Source: Chromatiales bacterium (GTDB taxonomy: Bacteria > Pseudomonadota > Gammaproteobacteria > UBA6429 > Thiohalophilaceae). Taken from it: a stretch of 64,000 bases of DNA. Positions 34,839-42,185 of the stretch are shown here, piece by piece. Made by a program: the position numbers and the translations under genes. The notes beneath the pieces are model-generated. The model searched no databases, was not told where the DNA came from, and was given only the letters and a program-made list of their open reading frames with translations. Location of the stretch: NCBI GenBank assembly GCA_027032075.1, contig JALVOC010000183.1, positions 1-64,000 of the forward strand, written 5' to 3'. The stretch's first letter is position 1. Every line of letters begins with the position of its first letter.

Positions 34839-35786
34839 ATGTCTGATGCAAAAATGGAAAAAATACTGAAAAGCCGTAGAATTCTGCGAAACCCCTATGC
34901 CTATCTCGATGACAATGGCACTTTTAGCGCCTTCCTGGCCCGTGCCGCCGCAGAGAACTACCGCGCGCCCAGTCGCCTTGAGCTTGAGAACCCCTACGCT
35001 TATCAGAATGGCAGTGGTGGTTTTGATATGAAAGGGGCTGTAGAAGTACGGCCTGCAAAGAGTGCTGATATTCCTGAAAATATCAAGAAATCACTACGGT
35101 GTTTCCGTGGCAACCCCGCGGAAGCGGCGCGGCACCTCCAGGGAGTGATCTGGCGAAACCGTGAGTCCATATGGCCCGATGGAGTGCCAGAAGACCCGGT
35201 AGCCATGCTCGATCCCCAAATTGCGATTCGCAGCATAGGGTTCAATTTTTATATGGAAGAAACGCTCGGGCAGTTTGTGTTCGAGGGGAAACGGCATGAA
35301 GTTGCAGGCAGTATTGATCGCGACTGGAATACAATACGTCTTTCCAGGCAGTTGCCCTTTGTTACGCAGCGATTTACTGCCGCCCATGAACTGGGTCATG
35401 CGCTTATGCATGAACAAACCGGCCTCCATCGCGATCGCCCACTGGATGGTTCATCGACCGCCCCTCGGTCTAAAATCGAGGTAGAAGCAGACCAGTTCGC
35501 ATCTTGTTACCTGATGCCGGAAAATCTGGTCAAGAGTAGATTTAGCAATATCTTTGGTACGGAGAAGTTCGTTCTGGACGACACAACACAGTTTTTTCTG
35601 GAAAACGGCGGTGTGAACGTCAACGAGAAGTGTACCTCACTAAGGAGTCTGGCAAGAGTCCTCTCGTCCATTCAGTCGTATAATGGTCGCCATTTTGACT
35701 CACTTGCCAAACAGTTCCATGTTTCCATAGAAGCGATGGCGATCCGGCTTGAGGAGTTGGGCTTGATTTATTGTCAGGAACGGTAG
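34839..35786 (+). CDS. ImmA/IrrE-family zinc metallopeptidase
   Basis: A 315-residue protein from ATG 34839 (GAGG eight bases upstream); ATG 34818 has no ribosome site. Zinc motif HELGHALMHE near residue 189 is followed by EVEADQFASCYLMPENL. The N-terminal 60 residues contain two NPYAY repeats (RNPYAYLDDNG, ENPYAYQNGSG), an odd feature. No HTH is seen, in contrast to its two ImmA-type neighbours. A late helix, FHVSIEAMAIRLEELGLI, is typical of the family C-terminus. It lies 48 bases after the HigA-like gene on the same strand. Substrate and partner are unknown. Confidence 0.8.
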   Translation: MSDAKMEKILKSRRILRNPYAYLDDNGTFSAFLARAAAENYRAPSRLELENPYAYQNGSGGFDMKGAVEVRPAKSADIPENIKKSLRCFRGNPAEAARHLQGVIWRNRESIWPDGVPEDPVAMLDPQIAIRSIGFNFYMEETLGQFVFEGKRHEVAGSIDRDWNTIRLSRQLPFVTQRFTAAHELGHALMHEQTGLHRDRPLDGSSTAPRSKIEVEADQFASCYLMPENLVKSRFSNIFGTEKFVLDDTTQFFLENGGVNVNEKCTSLRSLARVLSSIQSYNGRHFDSLAKQFHVSIEAMAIRLEELGLIYCQER

Positions 35787-35838
35787 GCCATCACCCGCCG
35801 GATCAACTCCCGCACAACCGCCCCTCCAGAATGAGGCG

Positions 35839-36077
35839 GGTCGGACCTACGCAACGAATTGAAAATAAACACAAATAAAACTCAGAAACGCATGAAATAG
35901 TGCTCAGAAGCCCTTTTTCAGTGGTGAAAAGCATGTTCTAAGGTGGAAGCAGTGCATGGCGGGGAACTGCGGTTTCTTACGGCCTGTTTTGTGTTGAAAA
36001 AGGGTGTTCTAAAGGCCGGAATGCGCTGATTTTTCAGGGAAATGTTTGATTAATCAGGGTGTTATGTAGGTCCGACC
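35839..36077. repeat. MITE-like element with 13-bp terminal inverted repeats
   Basis: GGGTCGGACCTAC (left end, about 35838-35850) and its reverse complement GTAGGTCCGACCC (about 36066-36078) bound about 240 bases without a gene. Three more matches lie just inside each arm. Inside are two imperfect direct repeats, TGAAAAGCATGTTCTAAGG and TGAAAAAGGGTGTTCTAAAG, about 75 bases apart. No transposase is encoded. Confidence 0.55.
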
Positions 36078-36116
36078 CCGGAGTGTTCCCCGGTTCTATT
36101 CTCCCCTCGTGTGCTA

Positions 36117-36133
36117 TGATTACATTGTAATCA
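36117..36133. promoter_or_regulatory. 17-bp operator palindrome before the RHH/RelE pair
   Basis: TGATTACA-T-TGTAATCA is a perfect 8+1+8 palindrome, 22 bases before the antitoxin ATG. It is the likely site for autorepression by the RHH antitoxin. Confidence 0.7.
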
Positions 36134-36155
36134 ACCTCATTGGAATAGATTAAAT

Positions 36156-36407
36156 ATGAATGCCCGAAATATTTCCCTGCGCATGGATGAGGAGAAGATC
36201 GAGCGGATCGATCGTCTGGCGGCCGAGCTGGGCCGATCCCGTGCCTGGGTGCTCAACCAGGCCGCGGACCGGTATCTGGAATACGAGGAGTGGTTTGTCC
36301 GCCAGGTGCAAGAGGGTATTGCTGAGGCCCGCAGCGGCGATACGGTTCCCCATGAGCAGGTGATGGCGGGTCTGCGCAGGAAGATCGACAAGGCAAAAGC
36401 CGGGTGA
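36156..36407 (+). CDS. Ribbon-helix-helix (CopG-type) antitoxin
   Basis: 83 residues: ARNISLRMDEEKIERIDRLA gives the RHH beta strand and first helix, ELGRSRAWVLNQAADRYLEY the second, and a basic tail KKIDKAKAG wraps up the protein. The family represses its own operon and neutralises a RelE/ParE toxin. It overlaps the toxin start by four bases (GTGA). A perfect palindrome lies 22 bases upstream. Confidence 0.85.
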   Translation: MNARNISLRMDEEKIERIDRLAAELGRSRAWVLNQAADRYLEYEEWFVRQVQEGIAEARSGDTVPHEQVMAGLRRKIDKAKAG

Positions 36408-36706
36408 AGATCGCATGGACGTGCAAGGCGAGGAAGGATCTCGACGAAATCTTTGACTACATTCTTGCGGAGAATCCGCAGGCGGCCGCGGATGTCCTGG
36501 AGCGGATCCGGCTGTCCACCGCACACCTGGAGGATCATCCGGGCATGGGGCGCCCGGGGCGGGTGGAGCACACCCGCGAACTGATTATTCCCGGCCTGCT
36601 TTATGTTCTTCCTTATATTACTGAAGCGGACACCATCACCATCGTTCGCGTGATCCATGCCGCGATGCAATTGCCCGTGAGTTTTTCCGATGATGATACT
36701 GGATAG
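36404..36706 (+). CDS. RelE/ParE family toxin
   Basis: 100 residues starting at GTG 36404 within the antitoxin stop. IAWTCKARKDLDEIFDYILA, then AHLEDHPGMGRPGRVEHTRE and LLYVLPYITEADTITIVRVI are the standard ParE/RelE strands and helices. Targets of this fold are gyrase (ParE) or ribosome-bound mRNA (RelE); the sequence does not settle which. The last gene of the accessory region. Short hairpins (TGCCGG/CCGGCA at 36737-36755 and CCAAATG/CATTTGG at 36766-36788) sit in the gap to the next, convergent gene. Confidence 0.85.
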   Translation: MKIAWTCKARKDLDEIFDYILAENPQAAADVLERIRLSTAHLEDHPGMGRPGRVEHTRELIIPGLLYVLPYITEADTITIVRVIHAAMQLPVSFSDDDTG

Positions 36707-36801
36707 CCGTGTTGATCAGCCTGTTGGCCAGGTTGTTGCCGGTTGAGCGCCGGCACCAGCCCATTCCAAATGGGCAGTTGTCATTTGGAGGTGGGCATGG
36801 C

Positions 36802-38154
36802 TTATGGTGGTGTGGTTGTGGTCTGCGGATCCCGGTCGTTGTTTTCATCGGCGGTTGTGACAAAACGTTTGTAAACTTTCACACCACGCAGAAGATTAAA
36901 CCAAAGCATCAGCCAGCTGGCGCATAGAGCCACAGCCGCCGCGTAGGTCCATCCGGCTGGCCAGATAACCGCAAGCAGAATCAGTATCAGGGCGAGTTGT
37001 TGCAGCAGAAACTGGCGGTAAGCCCATTGTTCCGGGATGATCTTTTTCATGCCGGGTATTTTGCCGCGTGACACTCCTTTCTTGTGCTGCCATTGCTGGG
37101 AGTGCAGCCACACCAGAAAGGGCACGATCTTGTACAGCATGCCGGTAATAACAGAGGTGACAAAACCGGCAAGATACAGCACTACTACCAGTGTATCGAG
37201 AAAGGAGGGTTGCTCCCCCGGCCAGAGGGTGCCCGTAGCCCAAAGCAGGACACAAAGCAGCAGGCTCAGCATGCCAACCCGCCAGTAGCGCAGGCTGACA
37301 TCGGGCAGGCGCCGCCGCCGTTGTGCCTGCAGGCGCAACGTCATGATGGCAAAAAACGCCAGGCCGGTGGCGATCGCCGTTGCGGAGATGTTGTTGAGGA
37401 CGGACCAATATCCCCCGCCTGCCGCTGACAGCAGTGCACTGACGGACCATAACAGCAGCAGGCTGAACATCAGCGGTACGTGCAGCCGCATCATCAGCGC
37501 CGGATAATCGGGGGTCATCTGGAACATGGGTACCAGATGATAGGCAAAACCCGTTATCGAAAAACCAATCCAGCCTACCAATATCCAGGTCAAGTGAACA
37601 TCCGTCAACCGGCGGTCGAGTGTGATCGCATCCCAGGCATGCCCGCCGGCGAGTAACAGCCCGATCGATACCGCCAGCAACAGGGCCATCAATGCCAGCC
37701 GGATAGCCCAAATCGTTGGGTGTGTCGCCGGTGTTCGCAGCAGGCTGGAAGCAGCGGCAAGCATGAACACGCTGAAAACCAGCAGCAGAACGGCGAATGC
37801 CGCAGACAACACCACCGTATTACCCGACCACAATCCCGCGGCCAATAACAGCGTTCCACTCGTCAACAGCAGATGCAACGCGGTACTGATCCTCCCTGGT
37901 CTGGCGACGGGAGTGCCAACGAGCACCGGCAATAACTGCATCAACGCACCAAACATGATCATGGTGATGAATCCCAGGGTGAACAGATGCGTGATCCCGA
38001 GGCTGGCCGGTGCCCATCGGTCCTGCAAGACGATTGGTCCGTTGAACAGCAGGCCCAGAGCAAAAAGCACGGCGAATGGCGGCGCCGTCAGGAAAAAGCG
38101 CAGCGGCACGCCAATCGGCGGTGCCTGATGAAGGGAGAGATGCTGATAATTCAT
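36802..38154 (-). CDS. Polytopic membrane protein, NnrS-like
   Basis: 450 residues with about 12 hydrophobic helices. ATG 38154 is used; a TTG at 38178 adds eight residues. Recurrent histidines (LGITHLFTLGF, DVHLTWILVGW, FAYHLVPMFQM) resemble the haem-copper ligand pattern of NnrS-type and related denitrification membrane proteins. A hemerythrin and a DUF2249 protein lie just upstream on the same strand, which supports a role in nitric oxide or oxygen stress (inference). The NnrS label is by pattern and neighbourhood, not firm. Confidence 0.6.
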   Translation of the reverse strand: MNYQHLSLHQAPPIGVPLRFFLTAPPFAVLFALGLLFNGPIVLQDRWAPASLGITHLFTLGFITMIMFGALMQLLPVLVGTPVARPGRISTALHLLLTSGTLLLAAGLWSGNTVVLSAAFAVLLLVFSVFMLAAASSLLRTPATHPTIWAIRLALMALLLAVSIGLLLAGGHAWDAITLDRRLTDVHLTWILVGWIGFSITGFAYHLVPMFQMTPDYPALMMRLHVPLMFSLLLLWSVSALLSAAGGGYWSVLNNISATAIATGLAFFAIMTLRLQAQRRRRLPDVSLRYWRVGMLSLLLCVLLWATGTLWPGEQPSFLDTLVVVLYLAGFVTSVITGMLYKIVPFLVWLHSQQWQHKKGVSRGKIPGMKKIIPEQWAYRQFLLQQLALILILLAVIWPAGWTYAAAVALCASWLMLWFNLLRGVKVYKRFVTTADENNDRDPQTTTTPP

Positions 38155-38181
38155 GGAAAGAAGCGGGATGCCGGCCAAGGC

Positions 38182-38466
38182 TTAATCGTTCTTCGGCGTC
38201 AGGATGGTTTCTCCGCCTTCCCGCTCCTGCCGATGGCGGATGAGGATTTCATAATTCGTTGATTTACCGGGTAAAGTCTCGTAGGCGAAACCGGACTCGT
38301 TGAGGATGGCATAAAGAGGAAAGGGTTCGCGTCGATGCAAAACCCGCAGGTGTTCCCCGTATTTGAGTTTTTCCAGGGCAGAGAGGATCTGCTCCAGAGG
38401 CTCAGGCGGTTCGAGACCACTGACGTCGAGAATGTGTTCCTGCACTGTCATCGCTGTTTGCGTCAT
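38182..38466 (-). CDS. DUF2249 domain protein
   Basis: 94 residues with a TusA-like alpha/beta fold: ILDVSGLEPPEPLEQILSAL, then LRVLHRREPFPLYAILNESG. DUF2249 proteins are commonly encoded beside hemerythrins and denitrification genes; their biochemical role is not known. It lies 17 bases after the hemerythrin gene and just before the NnrS-like gene, making a three-gene unit. Confidence 0.85.
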   Translation of the reverse strand: MTQTAMTVQEHILDVSGLEPPEPLEQILSALEKLKYGEHLRVLHRREPFPLYAILNESGFAYETLPGKSTNYEILIRHRQEREGGETILTPKND

Positions 38467-38483
38467 GGAAGAAAAACCGGCCG

Positions 38484-38960
38484 CTACGCGCTTGCGGCCT
38501 GATCGGCTGGTGAAGCGGTGGTTTCCTTTTTCTCCATGGCGTTCATGCGTGTGATCAGCGCTTCATTGTCCAGCATCTGATCCGCCATGGGATAGAGGAT
38601 CTGTTCTTCTTTCATATTGTGTTGCTGCATCATGATCAGCAGGGTTTCCGACAGGTCCAGATACTGCTCCTGATCCTCGCTTTGCAGTGCAGCGGCCATA
38701 TCCTGCAACAATTCACGCATCATGGTGTGTTCTTCGCGCATCACCTGTGTCGGCCCCATTGGCCCGCCGGTTTGTTGCTCGATGGCCGGGAAAAGTTCGT
38801 TTTCCTCCATCGTGAAGTGATGTTCCAGCGCCCCCCGAAACCCGGCAAATTCTTTTTGCGACTCGGTCCAGTCCGCCTTGGCCACGATCTCCTCGGCATT
38901 GGAAAACAGAACATCACAATGGTGATGATCATCGGTCAGATAATTGCTGATGCTTTTCAT
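38484..38960 (-). CDS. Hemerythrin-domain protein
   Basis: 158 residues forming a four-helix di-iron protein. Likely iron ligands are the histidines of TDDHHHCDVLF (about residues 9-19), HHFTMEENELFP (about 47-58), REEHTMM (about 75-81) and QQHNMKEEQILYP (about 112-124). It is an RIC-like, cytoplasmic type that may bind oxygen or nitric oxide or supply iron to damaged clusters. The first gene of the DUF2249 / NnrS-like unit. No exact FNR or NsrR box was seen in the upstream 165 bases. Confidence 0.9.
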   Translation of the reverse strand: MKSISNYLTDDHHHCDVLFSNAEEIVAKADWTESQKEFAGFRGALEHHFTMEENELFPAIEQQTGGPMGPTQVMREEHTMMRELLQDMAAALQSEDQEQYLDLSETLLIMMQQHNMKEEQILYPMADQMLDNEALITRMNAMEKKETTASPADQAASA

Positions 38961-39126
38961 AAATCCTCAATCGAAAAAGTGTCCCAGTTGTATTAGAAAA
39001 ACATTATATAGCAAAAATGAGCGTTATCCATTGACATGTGTTTGTTTTCATACTGCTTTGGTCGGACAAAAACCTTTGCGACACGGGGTAAATTTTGGTC
39101 CGGTAACCGTATTTTGTGTATGAAAT

Positions 39127-40260
39127 TCAGCCGTTTTGCAAAGCCGAGTGTTTTGGTGTGTTCAGATATACATACATTACCATCAAACCCGCTATCAGCA
39201 GGCCCACGCCCGTATTGTTCAGCAAATCGCGCAACGCCGTAATAACAACGAGCAAGACGATCACTAAAAGCGTATTTCGTCGTAATGGCCAGCGTTCATC
39301 TTTGGGCTGAACCTGTTGCGCAATCAGCAACACCGGTAACAGGTAGAGTGAGATACTCACACTGAATAGCAGGGTAATATCGGTGACCGGCAGACTACCG
39401 ACGATATTTTGTCGTAATGCCGATGCGAACAGGGCCAACCCGATAAGAATGGGCAAATGGCCATAGATGATGAGATGGGCGGCGCCCAGCTCCCGATCAA
39501 TGACGACACGCTCGATCACTTCGAAATAATGCCACCAGATCGCGCCAAGACTGACAAAGCCAAGAAAGGCGATGCTGAGGGCGCTCATCGTCAAATCCTG
39601 CGGGCCAAGCGCACCGGTCAAACTGGCCACCGATTCGCCCAGGAGGATGATGGTCAATAAGCCGTAACGTTCCGGCAAGTGGTGTTTGTGAACGCCAGCT
39701 GTTTTCAGCAGGGGCCGGCAACGAAACGGCGTCGCAAAATCAATCAACAGGCCGGCTACCCAGAAGGCATACATCCACGTTGTGGGTAAAAACGCGGAGG
39801 CCAGCCAGAGGGAGGCACCGACAGCAAAGCCGGTGGCCAGACAGGAGGTGAGTGGCCGCATCTCCTGATTGGAGAAATAGACACGCAGGTACATCACCAC
39901 CAACAGACCGCGTATCGCGGCATAACTGAGGGCAAACTTCTGGCCCTCACCTTGAAAGGCATCCTTGATATAAAGGGACATCAGGGTTACCAGAAACATC
40001 TGTCCCAGGGTGAGCAGGCGATCGAGCACACTGTCATCATAGAATCGCGTTGCATACAGCGCATGGCCTGTCCAGGCCCACCACACGGGGATAAACAGGG
40101 CGATAAACATCAGGAACTCGCTCAGCCCCAAATGACCGTTGTGCCCGTAAGTAACCACGTGCGCCAGTTTTGCGATAACTACGACATAAACGAGATCATA
40201 AAACAGTTCCAGCCAGCTGACCCGGTGTTTCTCGAGGGTGGATTGTAATATCTTCTTCAT
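39127..40260 (-). CDS. Low temperature requirement protein A (LtrA) family
   Basis: 377-residue membrane protein with about ten helices. The start HRVSWLELFYDLVYVVVIAK (the W-x-E-L-F-x-D-L motif), the segment FIPVWWAWTGHALYATRF and the later PERYGLLTIILLGESVASLT are hallmarks of LtrA. The family is named from a Listeria cold-growth mutant; its activity is unknown. It appears monocistronic. Confidence 0.93.
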   Translation of the reverse strand: MKKILQSTLEKHRVSWLELFYDLVYVVVIAKLAHVVTYGHNGHLGLSEFLMFIALFIPVWWAWTGHALYATRFYDDSVLDRLLTLGQMFLVTLMSLYIKDAFQGEGQKFALSYAAIRGLLVVMYLRVYFSNQEMRPLTSCLATGFAVGASLWLASAFLPTTWMYAFWVAGLLIDFATPFRCRPLLKTAGVHKHHLPERYGLLTIILLGESVASLTGALGPQDLTMSALSIAFLGFVSLGAIWWHYFEVIERVVIDRELGAAHLIIYGHLPILIGLALFASALRQNIVGSLPVTDITLLFSVSISLYLLPVLLIAQQVQPKDERWPLRRNTLLVIVLLVVITALRDLLNNTGVGLLIAGLMVMYVYLNTPKHSALQNG

Positions 40261-40404
40261 CAGCAGTATCCAGACAAAAACGCCGGGTGATTACACTTTC
40301 GTCATGCCGCATCTCCATAGTGTCACACCGGCAATGGCGCAAAAAAGCCGAGCTTCCCTGACACGGCCCGTCGAATGTGTGCCGGACCACTGCTGTCCCA
40401 TTAA

Positions 40405-40510
40405 CTCCCTCTCCCGCCGGGAGAGGGTTGGGGTGAGGGGATCAAAAACCGGGTTACGCATTGTTTTATTTATCCCCTCATCCTGGCCTTCCCGGAGGGA
40501 GAAGGAATGG
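40405..40510. repeat. Facing CTCTCCC-type inverted repeats
   Basis: CCCTCTCCCGCCGGGAGAGG (from 40407) with a GTTGGGGTGAGGGG tail, and about 45 bases later ATCCCCTCATCCTGGCCTTC then CCGGAGGGAGAAGG, form two similar arms facing each other. Each arm is itself partly palindromic. This resembles repetitive elements widespread in gammaproteobacterial intergenic DNA. The right arm is also the first part of the 160-bp repeat. Confidence 0.6.
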
Positions 40511-40619
40511 CTTCGATTGACCGGGAGGGCCAATTTTATCTCGTCAATATTTCAGTATTTGTACCCGTTTCATTATCAAGGGCTTGCCAAATATCCGGAT
40601 TGAGTTGGTGGGACAGCAA
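40462..40619 (+). repeat. Dispersed ~160-bp repeat, copy 2
   Basis: Same orientation as the copy at 18304-18465; the two differ by a few short indels and scattered substitutions. It lies between LtrA and the CDGSH gene. It ends at GTGGGACAGCAA, after which the two loci have no similarity. Confidence 0.85.
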
Positions 40620-40635
40620 AGGTGCCGGACAATGT

Positions 40636-41292
40636 TTATTCCTTGCTGTTGAAGCCGGCGGCCACATGGCTGCCGTCACAAAAAGGCTTGTTGTCGGAGG
40701 CCCCACAGCGGCATAACGCCACTTCCGTTCCCTGCCAGGCTTCGCGGCCGCTGCCGTTTTTGATGGTGATGTTTCCGCTCAACAACAGCGGACCATTTTC
40801 CAGTGGCTTGATGTTTAACTTTCCGCCTCTGCTTGTGAGTTCTTCACCCTTCTCGCCCACGGCACCGTAGTCCCGAAAACCGGTCACCTCGTGGCTGTTG
40901 TCACAGAAGGGTTTGTTTTTTGATTTGCCGCAACGGCAGAGTGCAACCCGGTAGGCAACGCCTTCCATGTCGCCAGGTGAGTCCTCAATCCCAAGTTCGC
41001 CCCGAACGAAATAGGGACCGTTATAGCAAACCGCTACGGTGTTTTCCCGGGCCGGCTGTTCCTTGCTGGTTTGTTCCCTCGTTTCGTAGGTCAAAGCACC
41101 ACTTGGACATCGCTGTACAACATCGATCACTTCCTGCGGAGAAACAAGATCTGGCAGACACCAGGGCTGGCGTCCACCGACAAACAATTCACCCTTGGCA
41201 TGGCCGCATTCTGCGATATGAATGCAGAGGCGTCCATCCCAGGTGACATCGATCTCCGTGCCGGCAAAGGTATATTTTTCTTCTTCACTCAT
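40636..41292 (-). CDS. Ferredoxin-like domain plus two CDGSH iron-sulfur domains
   Basis: 218 residues. The N-terminal 70 have spaced cysteines (LCIHIAECGHAKGE, PWCLPD, RCPSGAL), as in divergent 4Fe-4S (Fer4_19-type) domains. Two CDGSH modules follow: CRCGKSKNKPFCDNSH and CRCGASDNKPFCDGSH, each with the three Cys and one His that hold a 2Fe-2S cluster. Members are often described as redox or iron-sulfur donor proteins. A strong ribosome site (AAGGAG, nine bases) precedes the ATG. Gap 41293-41388 holds no gene. Confidence 0.93.
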   Translation of the reverse strand: MSEEEKYTFAGTEIDVTWDGRLCIHIAECGHAKGELFVGGRQPWCLPDLVSPQEVIDVVQRCPSGALTYETREQTSKEQPARENTVAVCYNGPYFVRGELGIEDSPGDMEGVAYRVALCRCGKSKNKPFCDNSHEVTGFRDYGAVGEKGEELTSRGGKLNIKPLENGPLLLSGNITIKNGSGREAWQGTEVALCRCGASDNKPFCDGSHVAAGFNSKE

Positions 41293-41388
41293 GATTTGTT
41301 TCTCCTTGATAAAAGTCCTGTTTATAAAGTCTCTGCTGCCGATATATTTTTTTGTATATGTTCCTGAGACAACCTGTTAACGAGGTGT

Positions 41389-42078
41389 TCAGGGTAAGTC
41401 AAACACCAGTGCAACACTCCCTTCAGTACCGATAAATTCAACATTGTCGGCTTCTTTTACCGTTGCACCATCCCCTTCGCCGAGGCTTTCACCGTTCACC
41501 CCAAGGGTTCCTGTGACGACATGCACATACAGCGTTCTGCCGGCGTCAGGTGAAAATGAAGTGGATTGATCAGTATCCAGTCGCAGCTGATATAAACAGG
41601 CGTCCTGATGGATCAGCATGGAACCATCACGCGCATCCGGAGAGACAATCAGTTGCAAACCTTTCCTGGTTGCAAACTGTTTTTGCTGGTAAGCAGGTTT
41701 GAGACCCGCTTCATCGGGCTGGATCCAGATTTGTAAAAATTCCAGTGTTTCAGTGGATGAGGGATTGTATTCACTGTGGGTAACACCGGTGCCGGCACGC
41801 ATGAGCTGGAAGGTACCCGCAGCCAATCGTTTTACATGCCCCATGCTGTCTTTGTGTTCAATGGTTCCCTTTTTCACGTAACTGATGATTTCCATATTCT
41901 GGTGGGAATGGGTTGCAAAACCTTTGCCGGGCATGACCCTGTCATCGTTGATGACACGCAGTGCCGAAACGCCAGTATGCTGGGGATCGTAATAATCCGC
42001 AAATGAAAAGGTATGGCGGCTCTGTAACCAGCCGTGGTCCGCGTAGCCACGCGCCTCGCTGTGTCGAATCTCAATCAT
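41389..42078 (-). CDS. Pirin family protein
   Basis: 229-residue bicupin. ATG 42078 has GGAGA five bases upstream; the frame extends 14 residues further without support. Metal-site motif HSHQNMEIISYV with a preceding His (PGKGFATHSH) and the later TGVTHSEYN fit YhhW-type pirins, some of which have quercetinase activity. It is divergent from a LysR regulator, which is the likely controller. Confidence 0.92.
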   Translation of the reverse strand: MIEIRHSEARGYADHGWLQSRHTFSFADYYDPQHTGVSALRVINDDRVMPGKGFATHSHQNMEIISYVKKGTIEHKDSMGHVKRLAAGTFQLMRAGTGVTHSEYNPSSTETLEFLQIWIQPDEAGLKPAYQQKQFATRKGLQLIVSPDARDGSMLIHQDACLYQLRLDTDQSTSFSPDAGRTLYVHVVTGTLGVNGESLGEGDGATVKEADNVEFIGTEGSVALVFDLP

Positions 42079-42132
42079 GCTGTTCTCCCCGCTTGTCTTG
42101 GTTTCGTCGGGAACCAGCATATATGCCGATAA

Positions 42133-42174
42133 TGAGTAAATATATATGCTATAAATAGACTATTTGTTTACTCA
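42133..42174. promoter_or_regulatory. Palindromes between pirin and LysR genes
   Basis: TGAGTAAA (42133-42140) pairs with TTTACTCA (42167-42174), and inside lies AAATAG-A-CTATTT (42153-42165), a perfect 13-base palindrome. The stretch is AT-rich and lies 12 bases before the LysR start. It is a likely LysR operator controlling both genes. Confidence 0.55.
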
Positions 42175-42185
42175 CAGTTGACAAT

